DNA of 64,000 bases from Ophiobolus disseminans. Taxonomy: Eukaryota > Ascomycota > Dothideomycetes > Pleosporales > Phaeosphaeriaceae. Shown here one piece after another: positions 20,572-30,841 of the stretch. A program made the position numbers and the translations under genes. Positions within the stretch are counted from its first letter, which is position 1; each line of letters starts with the position of its first letter. Below the pieces are notes generated by a model. It searched no databases. It saw only the letters and a program-made list of their open reading frames with translations, and was not told where the DNA came from. The DNA lies in the NCBI GenBank assembly GCA_010093685.1, contig MU006226.1, positions 694,964 through 758,963 on the forward strand. The letters are read 5' to 3'.

Positions 20572-22126
20572 CTAGAATCCTAAGCTTAACAAACTCTGGC
20601 CAAACGCCTTAGATCCCGGAAGAAACCAAGGATCCTGCCGGTCGAGAGCTACTTTTGTACTCCAGATCTTGCTTTCTTCAACCTCTTCCACCACGCGTTT
20701 GAGTATATCGAATTTCGGAGCTACAATGTCGTCCGGCTTCATACTCATTGCGATGAGGTACGCGACCACGGCTTCCTCCTCCGAGCCCTCGAAAGTTTTC
20801 AACATCGCATATCCAAGGGTTTTCAAGCGCGTCTGACCGATATTTGCCACCTGATCGGAAACGGGCGCGCCATTCAACAAGATAGTCTTAACCATGGCAA
20901 GGTTATTTTTGGCAAAAGCCAACTCGACGAGCTCTTGCGAGTAATTGTCCGCCAATGTGCCGTCGACTCCAGAAGCAAGCAGAGTCTCGACGACGTCTCG
21001 ACAATGGAAACGCATGGCCACCGTCAGGCAAGCTTGAACCTCCTCGTACACATGCCATAGGCCTGTAGTGACGAGTCACTGCACTAGATGTGCACTGTTG
21101 TATTTGCAGACGTTCTTGTAGGTATTTTGTGTAGTGGGCCGGACTTACCCAAAATGCATGATCGTCCGGAAGATCTTAGGACACCCGGTGGCTGCAGCAA
21201 GTTCGAGCAAGGCGCTTGCCCGAGGAAATTTCATCTCGTGCTTGTACATGAAGGCACAGATTGTTCGAGTCCTATCAGCCTGAGCACTCTAGATTGAAGC
21301 TCTGAGGATATTTTCGGAGTGATATTCCATGTCGGTGAACTTTCTGACCTTGCGATTGGGCAGCATTGGCTCGATCACGACAAGGATATACTTCAAGCAC
21401 TCCAAGTGTCCCATGATTGCGCTCGATCGGACTAGATCGTTGAAGCTGCCTTGTAAGAATCCTCCGGGCCAGCATAGCATGATAGACTTGAACTGAAGGC
21501 TTGGCTGCTGGAGATATTGTTTCAATGTAGGAAGGGTGCCAATTGCAGCCGCACCATAAGCCTTGCAATAGGTTTTTGTATAAGCGGTTCCAAGAGCAGT
21601 CCGTAACAGAGGATGATTGTCGCTAGTTTCCATTGCCGCTGCCAGGCATGCGGTAAACAAGTTGTGGTATGTCGTTGCTATTATTTCTTTCGATTCGAGG
21701 CCGTCTTGACTGACCATTTCGTTAACACGAACTTGAATCCAGTCTTGCCATGGGGAGGAATTTGAAGCTTTTCGCACGGAACTTCTTAGAATGCCTACGG
21801 CATATTGATCGTGAATTCCACGTCCGACGACTCTCTGAAGGCCCGTCCTAGATTCGTCGACGAAGATATCCGCGGACAGAGGTTTACGATCTCGTACTCG
21901 ATCAGGTCTTGAAACTTCACTACGTTTTGTAAGCATCTGTTTAAGAAGAATAGATTCGAGCAACCGCATCGTGGCAAACTCGACAGTCGACTTGACATGC
22001 GCATGACTTACCACAAACAGCCCTTGTGTGCCACGCTACAATGACCCCAGCCACACAGAACAAATCCCCGATAACGCATTGCACGACCTCGGTAGGTAGG
22101 TTGAACATCCCAATGGAGCTAGCCAT
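20572..22126 (-). pseudogene. F-box-like/ankyrin family copy C, several disruptions
   Basis: Exon 1 is 22126-22012 (115 nt, FNLPTEVVQCVIGDLF..AWHTRAVC), intron 22011-21920 (92 nt), exon 2 starts VKFQDLIEYEIVNLCP. This frame stops at 21795; the homologous text continues in another frame from about 21840 (GIHDQYAVGILRSSVRK..). A TAG stands in frame at 21291-21289, after which homology continues as AQADRTRTICAFMYKHEM, matching copy B's IQADRSETLKMLYKFHEE. A GTAAGT near 21150 and the tail frame 21051-20572 (..LLASGVDG.., ILLNGAPVS, ending PGSKAFGQSLLSLGF) do not connect in phase. At least three lesions make this a decayed gene. Confidence 0.75.
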
Positions 22127-22540
22127 TGACTTTGATCTTATTTCTCGAAAGGTTTATGCGAATGTGGGGAGAAGATACAGAGGCCGAACATGGTTGACAG
22201 TGTTGTATAAGGAGGCAGAAGGAGCAAAAGTAAGACTGTTCAGTACTAACGGGCCATGATTTGAAGCACCAAATTTGTGAACAACACCATTTGCGAGCAA
22301 AGCGCAGTCGCTTTCGACCCTAATTCCCAGGCAACCATTTGGGACCGTCACCACGATTCCTGGCCCGGAGAAAACTTTTGGCCCTTTTTACGAGATCAAT
22401 CTTTTCAGTAACCCTGCTCCGCTGTTATTTTACAAAGAGTAAATATTTCTCCAAGGACCAATCTCGTTCTCAACACTTCCTCACCCCGACCCTCTACATC
22501 TTGCTAAACCTTTCGGGTTCAAAGCTACATTAGACTGAAG
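22127..22540. promoter_or_regulatory. Head-to-head spacer between copies C and D
   Basis: 414 bp between the 5' ends of copies C (minus) and D (plus), formerly a shared divergent promoter region. The part next to D (about 22400-22540) is pyrimidine-rich. No clear TATA box was found. Confidence 0.35.
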
Positions 22541-24095
22541 ATGTCTACAAGTATGGGATTGCATAGTCTTCCTGGTGAACTGCTCCAGCAGGTCATTGGA
22601 CACTATGTTGCCACGGTCTCGATCGAGGAGGCTTGGAATGCTCGGGGTGTCTGCAGTACGTGTTCAGCCGATGTTTGTGGCTTAGCTGCTGACAGGTTAT
22701 AGAATCGTTCCATGACGTGGTCGTCTATTAGATCATTCGTTACGTGCCAATGGCCCACTTCGGTGGTGTTGACTCAATCCAACACAGCCAAAAGTTGGCA
22801 ATTCTCAAACTAAATCTCGCCGCTTTCCTCGCTAGTCCTATACAAAGATCATCGAATATTCCTCTCATGAAATACATCCAAGAGAGAGTTATTGCGATCT
22901 TGAAAAGGCAAACGACTGCCGATAAAAACGTCTTACGGTCTAGATACACGACTGATGTCATATTGTACATCGAACACGCGGACGGAAAGCCGACTCTTGA
23001 TCTTCTGTTTAGTGAACTAGACTATTGGGCGCGCTGGCTGAAAGGCAAGGACGTTACGGTTATAGAAATGAACACTGCTGCAGCGGTGGGGAGTTTGTCA
23101 GCCACGAAGTACTTTCTTGACAAACTCGTGACGGCAACCTGGTTCTCGCACTGGGTCTCTTTGAAGCCCAGCTCACACTCGTGGCCGTCACTATCAATGA
23201 CCCATTACTGGCCGCCGCATCGACCGGCAAGGATGATGTCATTCAATACCTCATTTCGCACATCGAGGTCGCCATGAACAGTTCAATGGATTCGCTTGTA
23301 CGGCGGTACATCAAGGATCGGACATACTCCGCTATCAGCGCCGCCATCAAGGCAAAACATATCAGCACAATTCGGCTACTCACGAATTTCGCAAAGACTA
23401 ATCAATGGACCCTCACAACGCAGGTATACGAGATCATGTCAGCTTCGCGGATCATCGATGCCTGGCTCGAGAACGCAGCAGCATCAGGATGCTACAACAC
23501 AGCTCGAACAGTCCTAGTCACCCTGTCAATCCTGAGCAAAGAACATCGACAGCCGCTGCTCAAAAAGCTTTTCGCACTGGCCTGTAAAGATGGCTCCGCG
23601 GATCTCGTACGCGCCATGCTGTGCAGGAAGCTCATACCAACTGAGACTATGCAGCTAATAAAGGACACTCCAGGCTTCTATAACTCGGTTCTAGTGCCGG
23701 CGCATGGTCTCCGGCTTGCTACCCAGTACGGACACCTCGGCGTCTTCGTCGCCATTATGAATGGCTGTCCGGACACCAACGCTGACGAAGTAATCATACC
23801 AGCCATCCAGTATGGCCGCATTGCGATAACGAATCACTTGCTCCAGCACGGTGTGAAGATTACGGTGAAACAGGTGGGCAAGTTGCAGGACGACCTTAAG
23901 AAGCTGTATAATTATAGGGGCCCTAGGTCATTCGAGAACAAGCATCTCGTTTTGACCTACTATCTGGCCGCTAAAGCTGGGATGGTGAATTGTCCGGCCG
24001 CGATCCCGGAATCGAACTATCTCGTTTGGCTCATCGAGGACGTGGAGGATAGTGCGTACTGGGGCGGAAGGGCTCGGGAACTGTTGGAAATCTAA
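22541..24095 (+). pseudogene. F-box-like/ankyrin family copy D, nonsense and frameshift
   Basis: Exon 1 is 22541-22655 (115 nt, HSLPGELLQQVIGHYV..EEAWNARGVC), intron 22656-22702 (47 nt), exon 2 starts KSFHDVVVY. The next codon is TAG (22729-22731), exactly at the Glu of the conserved YEI motif in the other copies. The frame then stays open to about 23198, where a one-base loss moves it (..LSM to DPLLAAASTGKDDVIQYL). From there 300 residues are open to 24095, with ankyrin-like LRLATQYGHLGVFVAIM and IQYGRIAITNHLLQHG units. The stop at 24093-24095 comes before the family's usual last 20 residues; a relic PVLGSCGL follows out of frame. Copy E is the closest relative by intron length and sequence. 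Confidence 0.75.
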
Positions 24096-24650
24096 TGGAC
24101 ACGGGGCAACCAGTGCTGGGGAGCTGCGGCTTAAAGTGTCGACCTCGAGGTCGTGCTTGCAGATTCGGAGCGTCTTGTCGGGAGATGAGGGACGAAGCAA
24201 ACGAGTTTCGCCAAAGGTAGAATGAATGTCGGCGTACCTCCCTTGTGAGACAACTTGTAGAAAGATTGAATGGGGTTATACATCATCCCAATACACCGAC
24301 TTCCACCTACCGCATGGAGTTGTGTTGTAGCACTAACTCTATCTTTTCTCACGGAATAGCTGATTGGCTTGACATTTACCGCACAGCCTATCTGAGGTAT
24401 TACAAGCAAGAACATTCTCAGTTTCGTAGGTACCAAGCTCACATCGAATACCCAGCCTGCTCTCAAATACTTCCATCTACAATCCCTACTCAAGGAAAAT
24501 ACCAGCCTATAGAGTCTAAACCTCCTCCAAACCACTCCTCTCCTCTACTCCTCCGCAAAACCCCAACCCCACCAAATCCTTCCCAAACACCACTTCTCCA
24601 GGCCCCTCACCCCCACCATGCATATCCAGTACCCCCCGCGCCCTCGCACT
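24096..24650. other. Tail-to-tail spacer between copies D and E
   Basis: 555 bp with no gene. It has a C-rich, low-complexity part at about 24530-24640. It probably includes decayed 3' ends of both ankyrin-family copies. Confidence 0.35.
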
Positions 24651-26203
24651 CTAAACCGCACTATCTTCCACATCCCACACCAAGCGGCGAAAATACTTCA
24701 TATCCTGTATTTTCACTGGCCACTTTTCCTCCGTCATTTTCGCGGCGAGATACAAGCCCAGCACCCGCTGCGTATCGCCAAACGGGCGCAGACCCGCGTA
24801 ATTCGTCGACTTAAGGAACGCGTGCATGCTGTCGAGCAGCTCAGGCGTGATGTGTGTGCCGCACTGCAGCATGTGTTTCACCGTAGCCGTGCGCCCGAAT
24901 TTAAATGCGTCTGCAAGGGCGTCGGTGTGCGAGATGGGAGCACCGTGCTCGAGGAGTACGTCGATAACGTCGTTGTGGCCGAATTGTGCGGCGAGGTGTA
25001 GGCCGTGGTAAGCGCGGTCTCGCGATGTGTAGTTCCCGGGTAGGGGGTGGTCGAAATGGTGCATGTGGCCGGGGAGGCACGATAGCAGGTTCTTGTGTAT
25101 CATAGCGCGAATGATGGCTGGCTTGTTGTGTTCGCATGCGTAGTCGAAGAGGAGGTCTGTCCAGCGCTGCTTGGGGTGTTTGTTCAACTTCGATAGTACG
25201 TATAGGACGGTTCGGCAGGTGGATATGCAGCCTGATGTAGCTGCGTTCCTGAGCCATGTTTCCATTTATGTGGGATCCTTATACGAAAGGTCTGGCGGAG
25301 TAAGGTTATGGTTTTCGTTGACGACCCATTTGCGTTTTCAGGCGAAGTCGCAGAGCAGCAGGATGAGGCGGGTGTGCTTTGCTGTGACGGCGGCGGAGAT
25401 TACTGTCTATGATCTAATCTGAAATCTTAAGGGCTTCAGTATCATTGTTCGAGGTGGGTTGTCGAGGAAGTGTTCAATGATGGGAAGTAGATACTTCACA
25501 ACATCGATCCGTCTAGTTGAAGACGCTGCTATGATGGGATCCTCCATGAGAGATGCAAACGTGTGCGCGTTCAGTGATCGCGACACATAGTTTCTAATCC
25601 AAGAGGTCGATAAAAGCTCGCCGATGAAGTACTTGACGGCTGGTAGACTTCCGATGGCTGCCGCAGCTGATAGATTCATTGCTGCATCTGTCGGCATTTG
25701 GTTGGCTAGGGTGTAGTGGTAGTCCAACAGGAGACTTAATGTAGGTCTTCTTGCTCAATTCAACATGTATGACACGATTTCTTTTGTGTATTGATCTTTC
25801 AATATTTATTCATTCGTCGGTGCCTCGACCGCCATAAGAGCACTGACCCTATCGCCAATGAACTTGGTCGTCTCGATGTTGCCTGATGCTTTTCGAATCG
25901 GGCTGCAAAGAATACTGGCTAGGTTCTGGTCGAGAACAGTCCTTTTTTGTCGCAGTATAGCGAAAGGATAGTCGAGACTGCTAGATTGACAGGTTGGCAT
26001 ATGATGAGCAATCTCGTACACAATGGCATCGTAGAATGACTCTATTATATTGTTAATGGCTGAAGAGACGGTCGGGTACTGTACGTACTGCAAACTTCCT
26101 GAGTCTTCCATATCTTGAAGATTGGATAGCGGCACGTATGATGCCCAATAATCTGAGCCAGCAGCTTCCCAGGCAGACTCTGTAAGCTTGTTGTTGCAGG
26201 TAT
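24651..26203 (-). pseudogene. F-box-like/ankyrin family copy E, heavily decayed
   Basis: Exon 1 runs 26203-26089 (115 nt, as in A, C and D) and reads LPGKLLAQIIGHH..IWKTQEVC, but its first codon is ATA, not ATG. Intron 26088-26042 is 47 nt, as in D. Exon 2 begins KSFYDAIVYEIAHHMP. Stops interrupt the homologous text at 25808-25806, 25757-25755, 25409-25407, 25338-25336, 25268-25266 and 24653-24651, with at least one frameshift after the first. Between them the copy still aligns with D (AAAAIGSLPAVKYFIGELL, LHLAAQFGHNDVIDVLLEHG, FKFGRTATVKHMLQCG, RRLVWDVEDSA). It is the most degraded member of the cluster. Confidence 0.8.
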
Positions 26204-26950
26204 GGTCAGCGATCTCGGGAGGAAAAGTTGAGAGACTTCTCTGGCTTTAGAGTGGGGACAACTGGAACAAGGAAGGCTTGGGGTTAACTATACGAAGAGA
26301 GGCAAGAGAAAGACAAGGAATAGCACAGGCGCTGGTTAGCAGGAAGTCTCGAAGGAAATCAGTTCTACGAATGCCTCGAAATTATCAAACATTAGGAAGG
26401 AACAGCGCCTGCTCCGTTTGTAGTTTTCTTATTCTATAACGTCTAAAGCTGCTGCTGCTAACGCTAGACCTGTGGCTATTCTTTGAGAGCGGAGGAGACT
26501 GAGAATACTTTGTAGTTTCAAATGTGCTCTATCTCCCTCTATAGCTATACAGATCAGCTTTACTACTTCTAGCCTTTTAAATAAATGAACACAACTCATC
26601 TTTATAGTATTGTATGACGATCACATTTACATACTCTAAAAACAACCATAAGTTTGTTGCAACAAGCTTCAATGAGAATTGACCGAGCCGACTCAACAGA
26701 ACGACTTATGACTTTGCGCTGTTGAGACGTAAGTTTCGTATACAACTTCCACTTTTACTATTCCAATTGTACATATACCGCTCCCCTATACATCCACCAC
26801 CACCAGCAACAACAACAGCCACAACCCAAAAAATTTCAAAGAAAAATGAATTAAACAATTCACAAAAAGACATCAAAAAAGTATTACTACACCCCCCATC
26901 TTCCCTTTCCTTTCCCCTCTCCCCCCAATTCTACCCCCCTGACCTCCCAC
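26204..26950. other. A/T-rich, gene-free spacer
   Basis: About 750 bp, noticeably richer in A and T than the flanking genes, with C-rich runs near 26890-26950 just beyond the EFR3 stop. No gene, terminal repeat or tRNA is recognised. Confidence 0.4.
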
Positions 26951-29900
26951 CTAATACGGCACCTTCCCCACCCCACCCTCACCCACCCCATCAATCCCAT
27001 CCCCATCCTCATCCCCCTCAACACCAATACTATCCAAAAAGCCTCTAAAATCCGGTTTCTTCCCCTGCACCTCGCTGCCCCTATGTCTCCTATCCCCACT
27101 TCTCCCGCGACTCTTCACGCTCCGGCTTTTATTCACGACGCCGCCATTAGGCGCGGTCTTGGGCCTCATGGCAAAGTCCTGCGTATCCGTCGCGCCAATC
27201 GTCGGAGAAATAGACTTATCGCGTAGAGATTCAGGGATGGGCGGGACGGGCGGGACGCCGTTGTCCGCGTATGCTATTTCGTGGGCGGTGTGTGCGTGCG
27301 TTGCGGTCTGGGAACGCGGTGCGGAAGTAATGGCGGCATCGCCGTTTGAGTGTAGTGGGTGTGGGGCGTCGGTAGTGAGGAAGGATGCGTCGGAGAGGGA
27401 GTGTACGCTGACGAGGGAGTCGGAGGCGGAGGAGTCGCGGTCGTTGGAGGTGCGGTAGCGTTGGGAGGGGGCGCGGAAGGAGTAGCTTGTTTTTGGGGCG
27501 TTGGGGCCGGAGCCAGACAGAGCGCGCTTGAGGTCGTCGACGCGGACGGTGCTGCGTTGGGAGGAGCTGCTGCCGGGTGTGCGACTGGGGCTACGGGGGC
27601 CATGGGGAGAACCGAGACGGCCTACTAGGCCATAGGCGGTGGAGGGCGGTTTGCTGTGGGCGCGTCGTGGGCTAGGTACGGGTGAGTTGTTGCCACTTTC
27701 GAGATTGCCGTTAGGGATATTGACGCCTAGGTAGTTGTTTTTCTGGTTGCCGGTGTATTGGGTGCCTGAACGCGACCCAGTCATAGATGCAGACGAAGAA
27801 TCTTTGGTATTGGTAGCGAGACACATATCGCGCGACCAGTCAGCAAGAAGCTCCTCCCTGACTTTATAGGGTAGTTGAGGTGCTGCCTGGACGTTGGTGG
27901 GCTGATGGATGGCCGGTACTATACTCGAAATCGACATTGAGCGGCCAGGTGAACCAGGTGGTGAAGATGGAGGAGAGTATAGCGAGGACGAATAACCCTC
28001 GAAAATCTTCTCCACCAGCGCATCGCGGTTATCGAAGGGGTTGAGAGCCTCCAACTGAACTGTTGTACCAGCTAGGCTCACAGGGCTCGGGTGCGGTGTT
28101 GCGATGCGGTCGATAGGCATCGGTGGGACGCGGATGCTCTTTACCCAAAGACCTTTGTTGTTTCTCCGAGTGATTTCGTTATGCAGCGCACGACCAACCG
28201 ACGACACTTCAAAGTCCAAGGCCATGCTCAGGGCCCACAGGTACCCATGCACAAGACTGCCTACCCGAATTTTCGTGCCAGGGTCTTCGATCGTCGCAAT
28301 ATCTTCTTGCAGTCGTATGACCATGGACAAACCGCTTCTCACAGCATTTACCCCGAGCCTATTAACCAACGTGGTGAGAAGCAAGTGCAGGAGCAGGTAG
28401 TCTTCCTCGGAATCGACGTAGAAAAGCGCGTTCTCGTAGACGGCGAGATGAAGTAGCGGTAAGAAGGTGTCTTTACCCCTGCCAGGCTTCGGCACTCTCT
28501 CTCTTTGCGATGCGTTTGACGCCGCTCGCCGTGCTAGTGCGCCTTTGTCATTCTCCTTTTCCTTCTTCCTGTAGTTGTCGACGATCTTCAAATCATCCTT
28601 CTTCTTTTCGAGGTTGAGCCACGTGGTCAGCGCATCCACATACGCTTTCCGGACCTTTCCACTTGGGTCCCGCAGCAACCACTGCGTGCCTTCCCAGACG
28701 CTCACGCCAACCCTGCCTCTTGAAACTGATGCTGAAGAGCCGTCCGGTCTTCGAGCGTTTGCTGTCTTGATTATAGCCTTTACGGACTCGAGAGCCGTCA
28801 GCCGCGCCGTCTCGAAGGAGAAGAAGCGATCTACATATGTCTTCTCTTGCAGACTTGCCGAATCTGCAACAGCGTCGACGGCCCCAATTGGGTTCTCAAT
28901 GGCGTCCACCGTGGACGAGATGCTAGAGAAGCGCGAAGGCTTTAGACGGCTGAGGATAGCTCCGACCATGTCTGATATCTGGTCGGTGTAGTAGACGTGA
29001 GTCGCCAGGTCTGCCATGCATTGCTGGATCGTTTCCAGCAGCTTGAAGCGGGCTTGCGAGGGTTCCTTAACCACCTCCATGACTACTCCAGACAGCGTAT
29101 TCGACGACTCGCGACCACCCAGGTCTTTTTCGGACAGTACGGATGTGGTCTGCTGCTGATGTGGTTTTATTGACGAACCGGGGCCGCCAAGCTGTAAGAG
29201 TAGTAATGTGTGAGAAATGAAACCAACCAAGACATCCATCACGCTAAGTCCGATGAAGTTGATGGTGGATGCGAGGAGGTAGTCGATGACAGTCGCCAAG
29301 ACCAGCTGTCTTTCGAGATCGCTTTCCACGATGGGGCTGCCTACCAGGGCTTGCACCGCTCCTACGAGAATCGTGTAACGGTCCTGGACGGGCGTCCACC
29401 CGCAGATGGTGGTCATGAGCGTCGTAGCCCAGCTTCCGTGCTCGACACCCAGCTGCTGCGAGCTCGACACGTGACTTCCGACAAAGTTCAGCACCGCGGT
29501 TGTCGCAAGCCGGAGCAGGCCGCGGTTGACGCCCTGGAAGATGTTGCGCAGCGCCTGGAGCGCAATCACGCCGACCTCCTCCTCTGCAAGCTTGTCTGCG
29601 TCTTCGGTCGTCCCAGATGCTGCGACTGGGTCGCCGCCCTCGTCTTCGTCGGTCCGGGCCGTGGAGACGCTCTGCCGCCGGCGCAACGCCTGCTCCTTCT
29701 CATGCTCGCCCTTTGCACTTTCCCTGTGCTCCAGGCGCTTGATGTATGCCCCGCTCTCCGAGAATATGTTGAGCAGGACGACGGGTATTATGGCCTGCAG
29801 CTGGCGGCCCGTTTCCGAGCCGAGCGACTCGGACGACGCGACTGCCTTGAGTGCGCGCAGCCCCGCCTTGCGGTATCTGATTGCGACGGGCCAGCTGACG

Positions 29901-30397
29901 GGCGTCTTTGCAGCCTTGGCGCCCTCTTTGGACGCGAACTGGGCGTACAGCTGCACAATTTCCTCGTACTGGCGGATGTAGTCCTGGTCGCCGGCGAGCG
30001 CGGCGGGGTCTTGGTGGGCGCATAGCGACTCGAAGGCCGGCACCGTCTCCTCGACCATGGTCACGTCGCTCGAGTTGAGGATGGTCCGCAGGATGCGCAG
30101 CACCGCGCCGGCATAGAGGGGGAGATCGCGCGGGCATTTCTCGATGATTGCCTGGACAATCTGCAGCGTCACCTGCACGCTGCCCGTGTTATTCCTCCAC
30201 ACATCCTTGGTCGTCCTCTTATCCAAAAAGTCCACCACCTTTTGCAGCTTGCTGCGCCGCGTGCTTGCGTAGTAGAGCAGGTAACTCAGCTCGCTCGAGT
30301 TCGCCTTGGCCTCGGCATTATTCTTCTGCACTTTGGGGTAGCATTTGAGGACCAGGACTTGGTGCTTGGGGCGACACGCCTGCCGCGCTGCGTTCAT
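26951..30397 (-). CDS. EFR3: EFR3, plasma-membrane scaffold for phosphatidylinositol 4-kinase
   Basis: One uninterrupted ORF of 1,148 residues. The N-terminus (MNAARQACRPKHQVLVLKCY, then ELSYLLYYASTRRSKLQKV and VDFLDKR) is the conserved start of fungal EFR3, followed by an alpha-helical (armadillo/HEAT-like) region to about residue 700. The C-terminal 400 residues are Ser/Pro/Arg-rich and low in order, with many possible phosphorylation sites. In yeast, Efr3 anchors Ypp1 and the PI4-kinase Stt4 at the plasma membrane to make PI4P; a basic patch near the N-terminus binds the membrane. Length is normal for filamentous fungi. The ATG at 30397 gives the conserved N-terminus. In-frame introns cannot be excluded without transcripts. 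Confidence 0.9.
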   Translation of the reverse strand: MNAARQACRPKHQVLVLKCYPKVQKNNAEAKANSSELSYLLYYASTRRSKLQKVVDFLDKRTTKDVWRNNTGSVQVTLQIVQAIIEKCPRDLPLYAGAVLRILRTILNSSDVTMVEETVPAFESLCAHQDPAALAGDQDYIRQYEEIVQLYAQFASKEGAKAAKTPVSWPVAIRYRKAGLRALKAVASSESLGSETGRQLQAIIPVVLLNIFSESGAYIKRLEHRESAKGEHEKEQALRRRQSVSTARTDEDEGGDPVAASGTTEDADKLAEEEVGVIALQALRNIFQGVNRGLLRLATTAVLNFVGSHVSSSQQLGVEHGSWATTLMTTICGWTPVQDRYTILVGAVQALVGSPIVESDLERQLVLATVIDYLLASTINFIGLSVMDVLVGFISHTLLLLQLGGPGSSIKPHQQQTTSVLSEKDLGGRESSNTLSGVVMEVVKEPSQARFKLLETIQQCMADLATHVYYTDQISDMVGAILSRLKPSRFSSISSTVDAIENPIGAVDAVADSASLQEKTYVDRFFSFETARLTALESVKAIIKTANARRPDGSSASVSRGRVGVSVWEGTQWLLRDPSGKVRKAYVDALTTWLNLEKKKDDLKIVDNYRKKEKENDKGALARRAASNASQRERVPKPGRGKDTFLPLLHLAVYENALFYVDSEEDYLLLHLLLTTLVNRLGVNAVRSGLSMVIRLQEDIATIEDPGTKIRVGSLVHGYLWALSMALDFEVSSVGRALHNEITRRNNKGLWVKSIRVPPMPIDRIATPHPSPVSLAGTTVQLEALNPFDNRDALVEKIFEGYSSSLYSPPSSPPGSPGRSMSISSIVPAIHQPTNVQAAPQLPYKVREELLADWSRDMCLATNTKDSSSASMTGSRSGTQYTGNQKNNYLGVNIPNGNLESGNNSPVPSPRRAHSKPPSTAYGLVGRLGSPHGPRSPSRTPGSSSSQRSTVRVDDLKRALSGSGPNAPKTSYSFRAPSQRYRTSNDRDSSASDSLVSVHSLSDASFLTTDAPHPLHSNGDAAITSAPRSQTATHAHTAHEIAYADNGVPPVPPIPESLRDKSISPTIGATDTQDFAMRPKTAPNGGVVNKSRSVKSRGRSGDRRHRGSEVQGKKPDFRGFLDSIGVEGDEDGDGIDGVGEGGVGKVPY

Positions 30398-30841
30398 CGA
30401 GACTCGGCCGTGGGGTTGGGTGACCGCGGAGGGTGCCGAGGGGAAGTGCTAGGATACTGGGAATTGGCGGGATGGCGTGGATCACGGGCGCTGCATCATC
30501 TACGTGGTGATCGCACGCTCGAGAGGAGCAATTCACTGAAGCCGAACAAGAGGTAAAGGTGTCTAGGTGAGATACTTGGAATTGCGGGACGTGGAGCTGT
30601 CCGATCCAGAAATGTGGTCACTGCCCAAGATGTTTCCGTCAGCCCTAATGCACTCGCCAAGCACGATGACGAACATCGAACAGTCAACCACTGAGGCGCC
30701 GCAGACGTGTTTTCGCAACGTACGAATGTCTTGAACGATCTATTGTGATCGTTGAGAACTGATATCAACGACTCGAATCCATATTCCCAAGTATAATCTA
30801 CAGTGTTGTAACACGGCAATTTCCTACAAGTCGCTCCTATC
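30398..30841. promoter_or_regulatory. Upstream region of EFR3
   Basis: 444 bp between two minus-strand genes. It holds the EFR3 promoter and leader and the 3' end of the neighbouring gene. No coding ORF or clear core-promoter motif was found. Confidence 0.35.
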
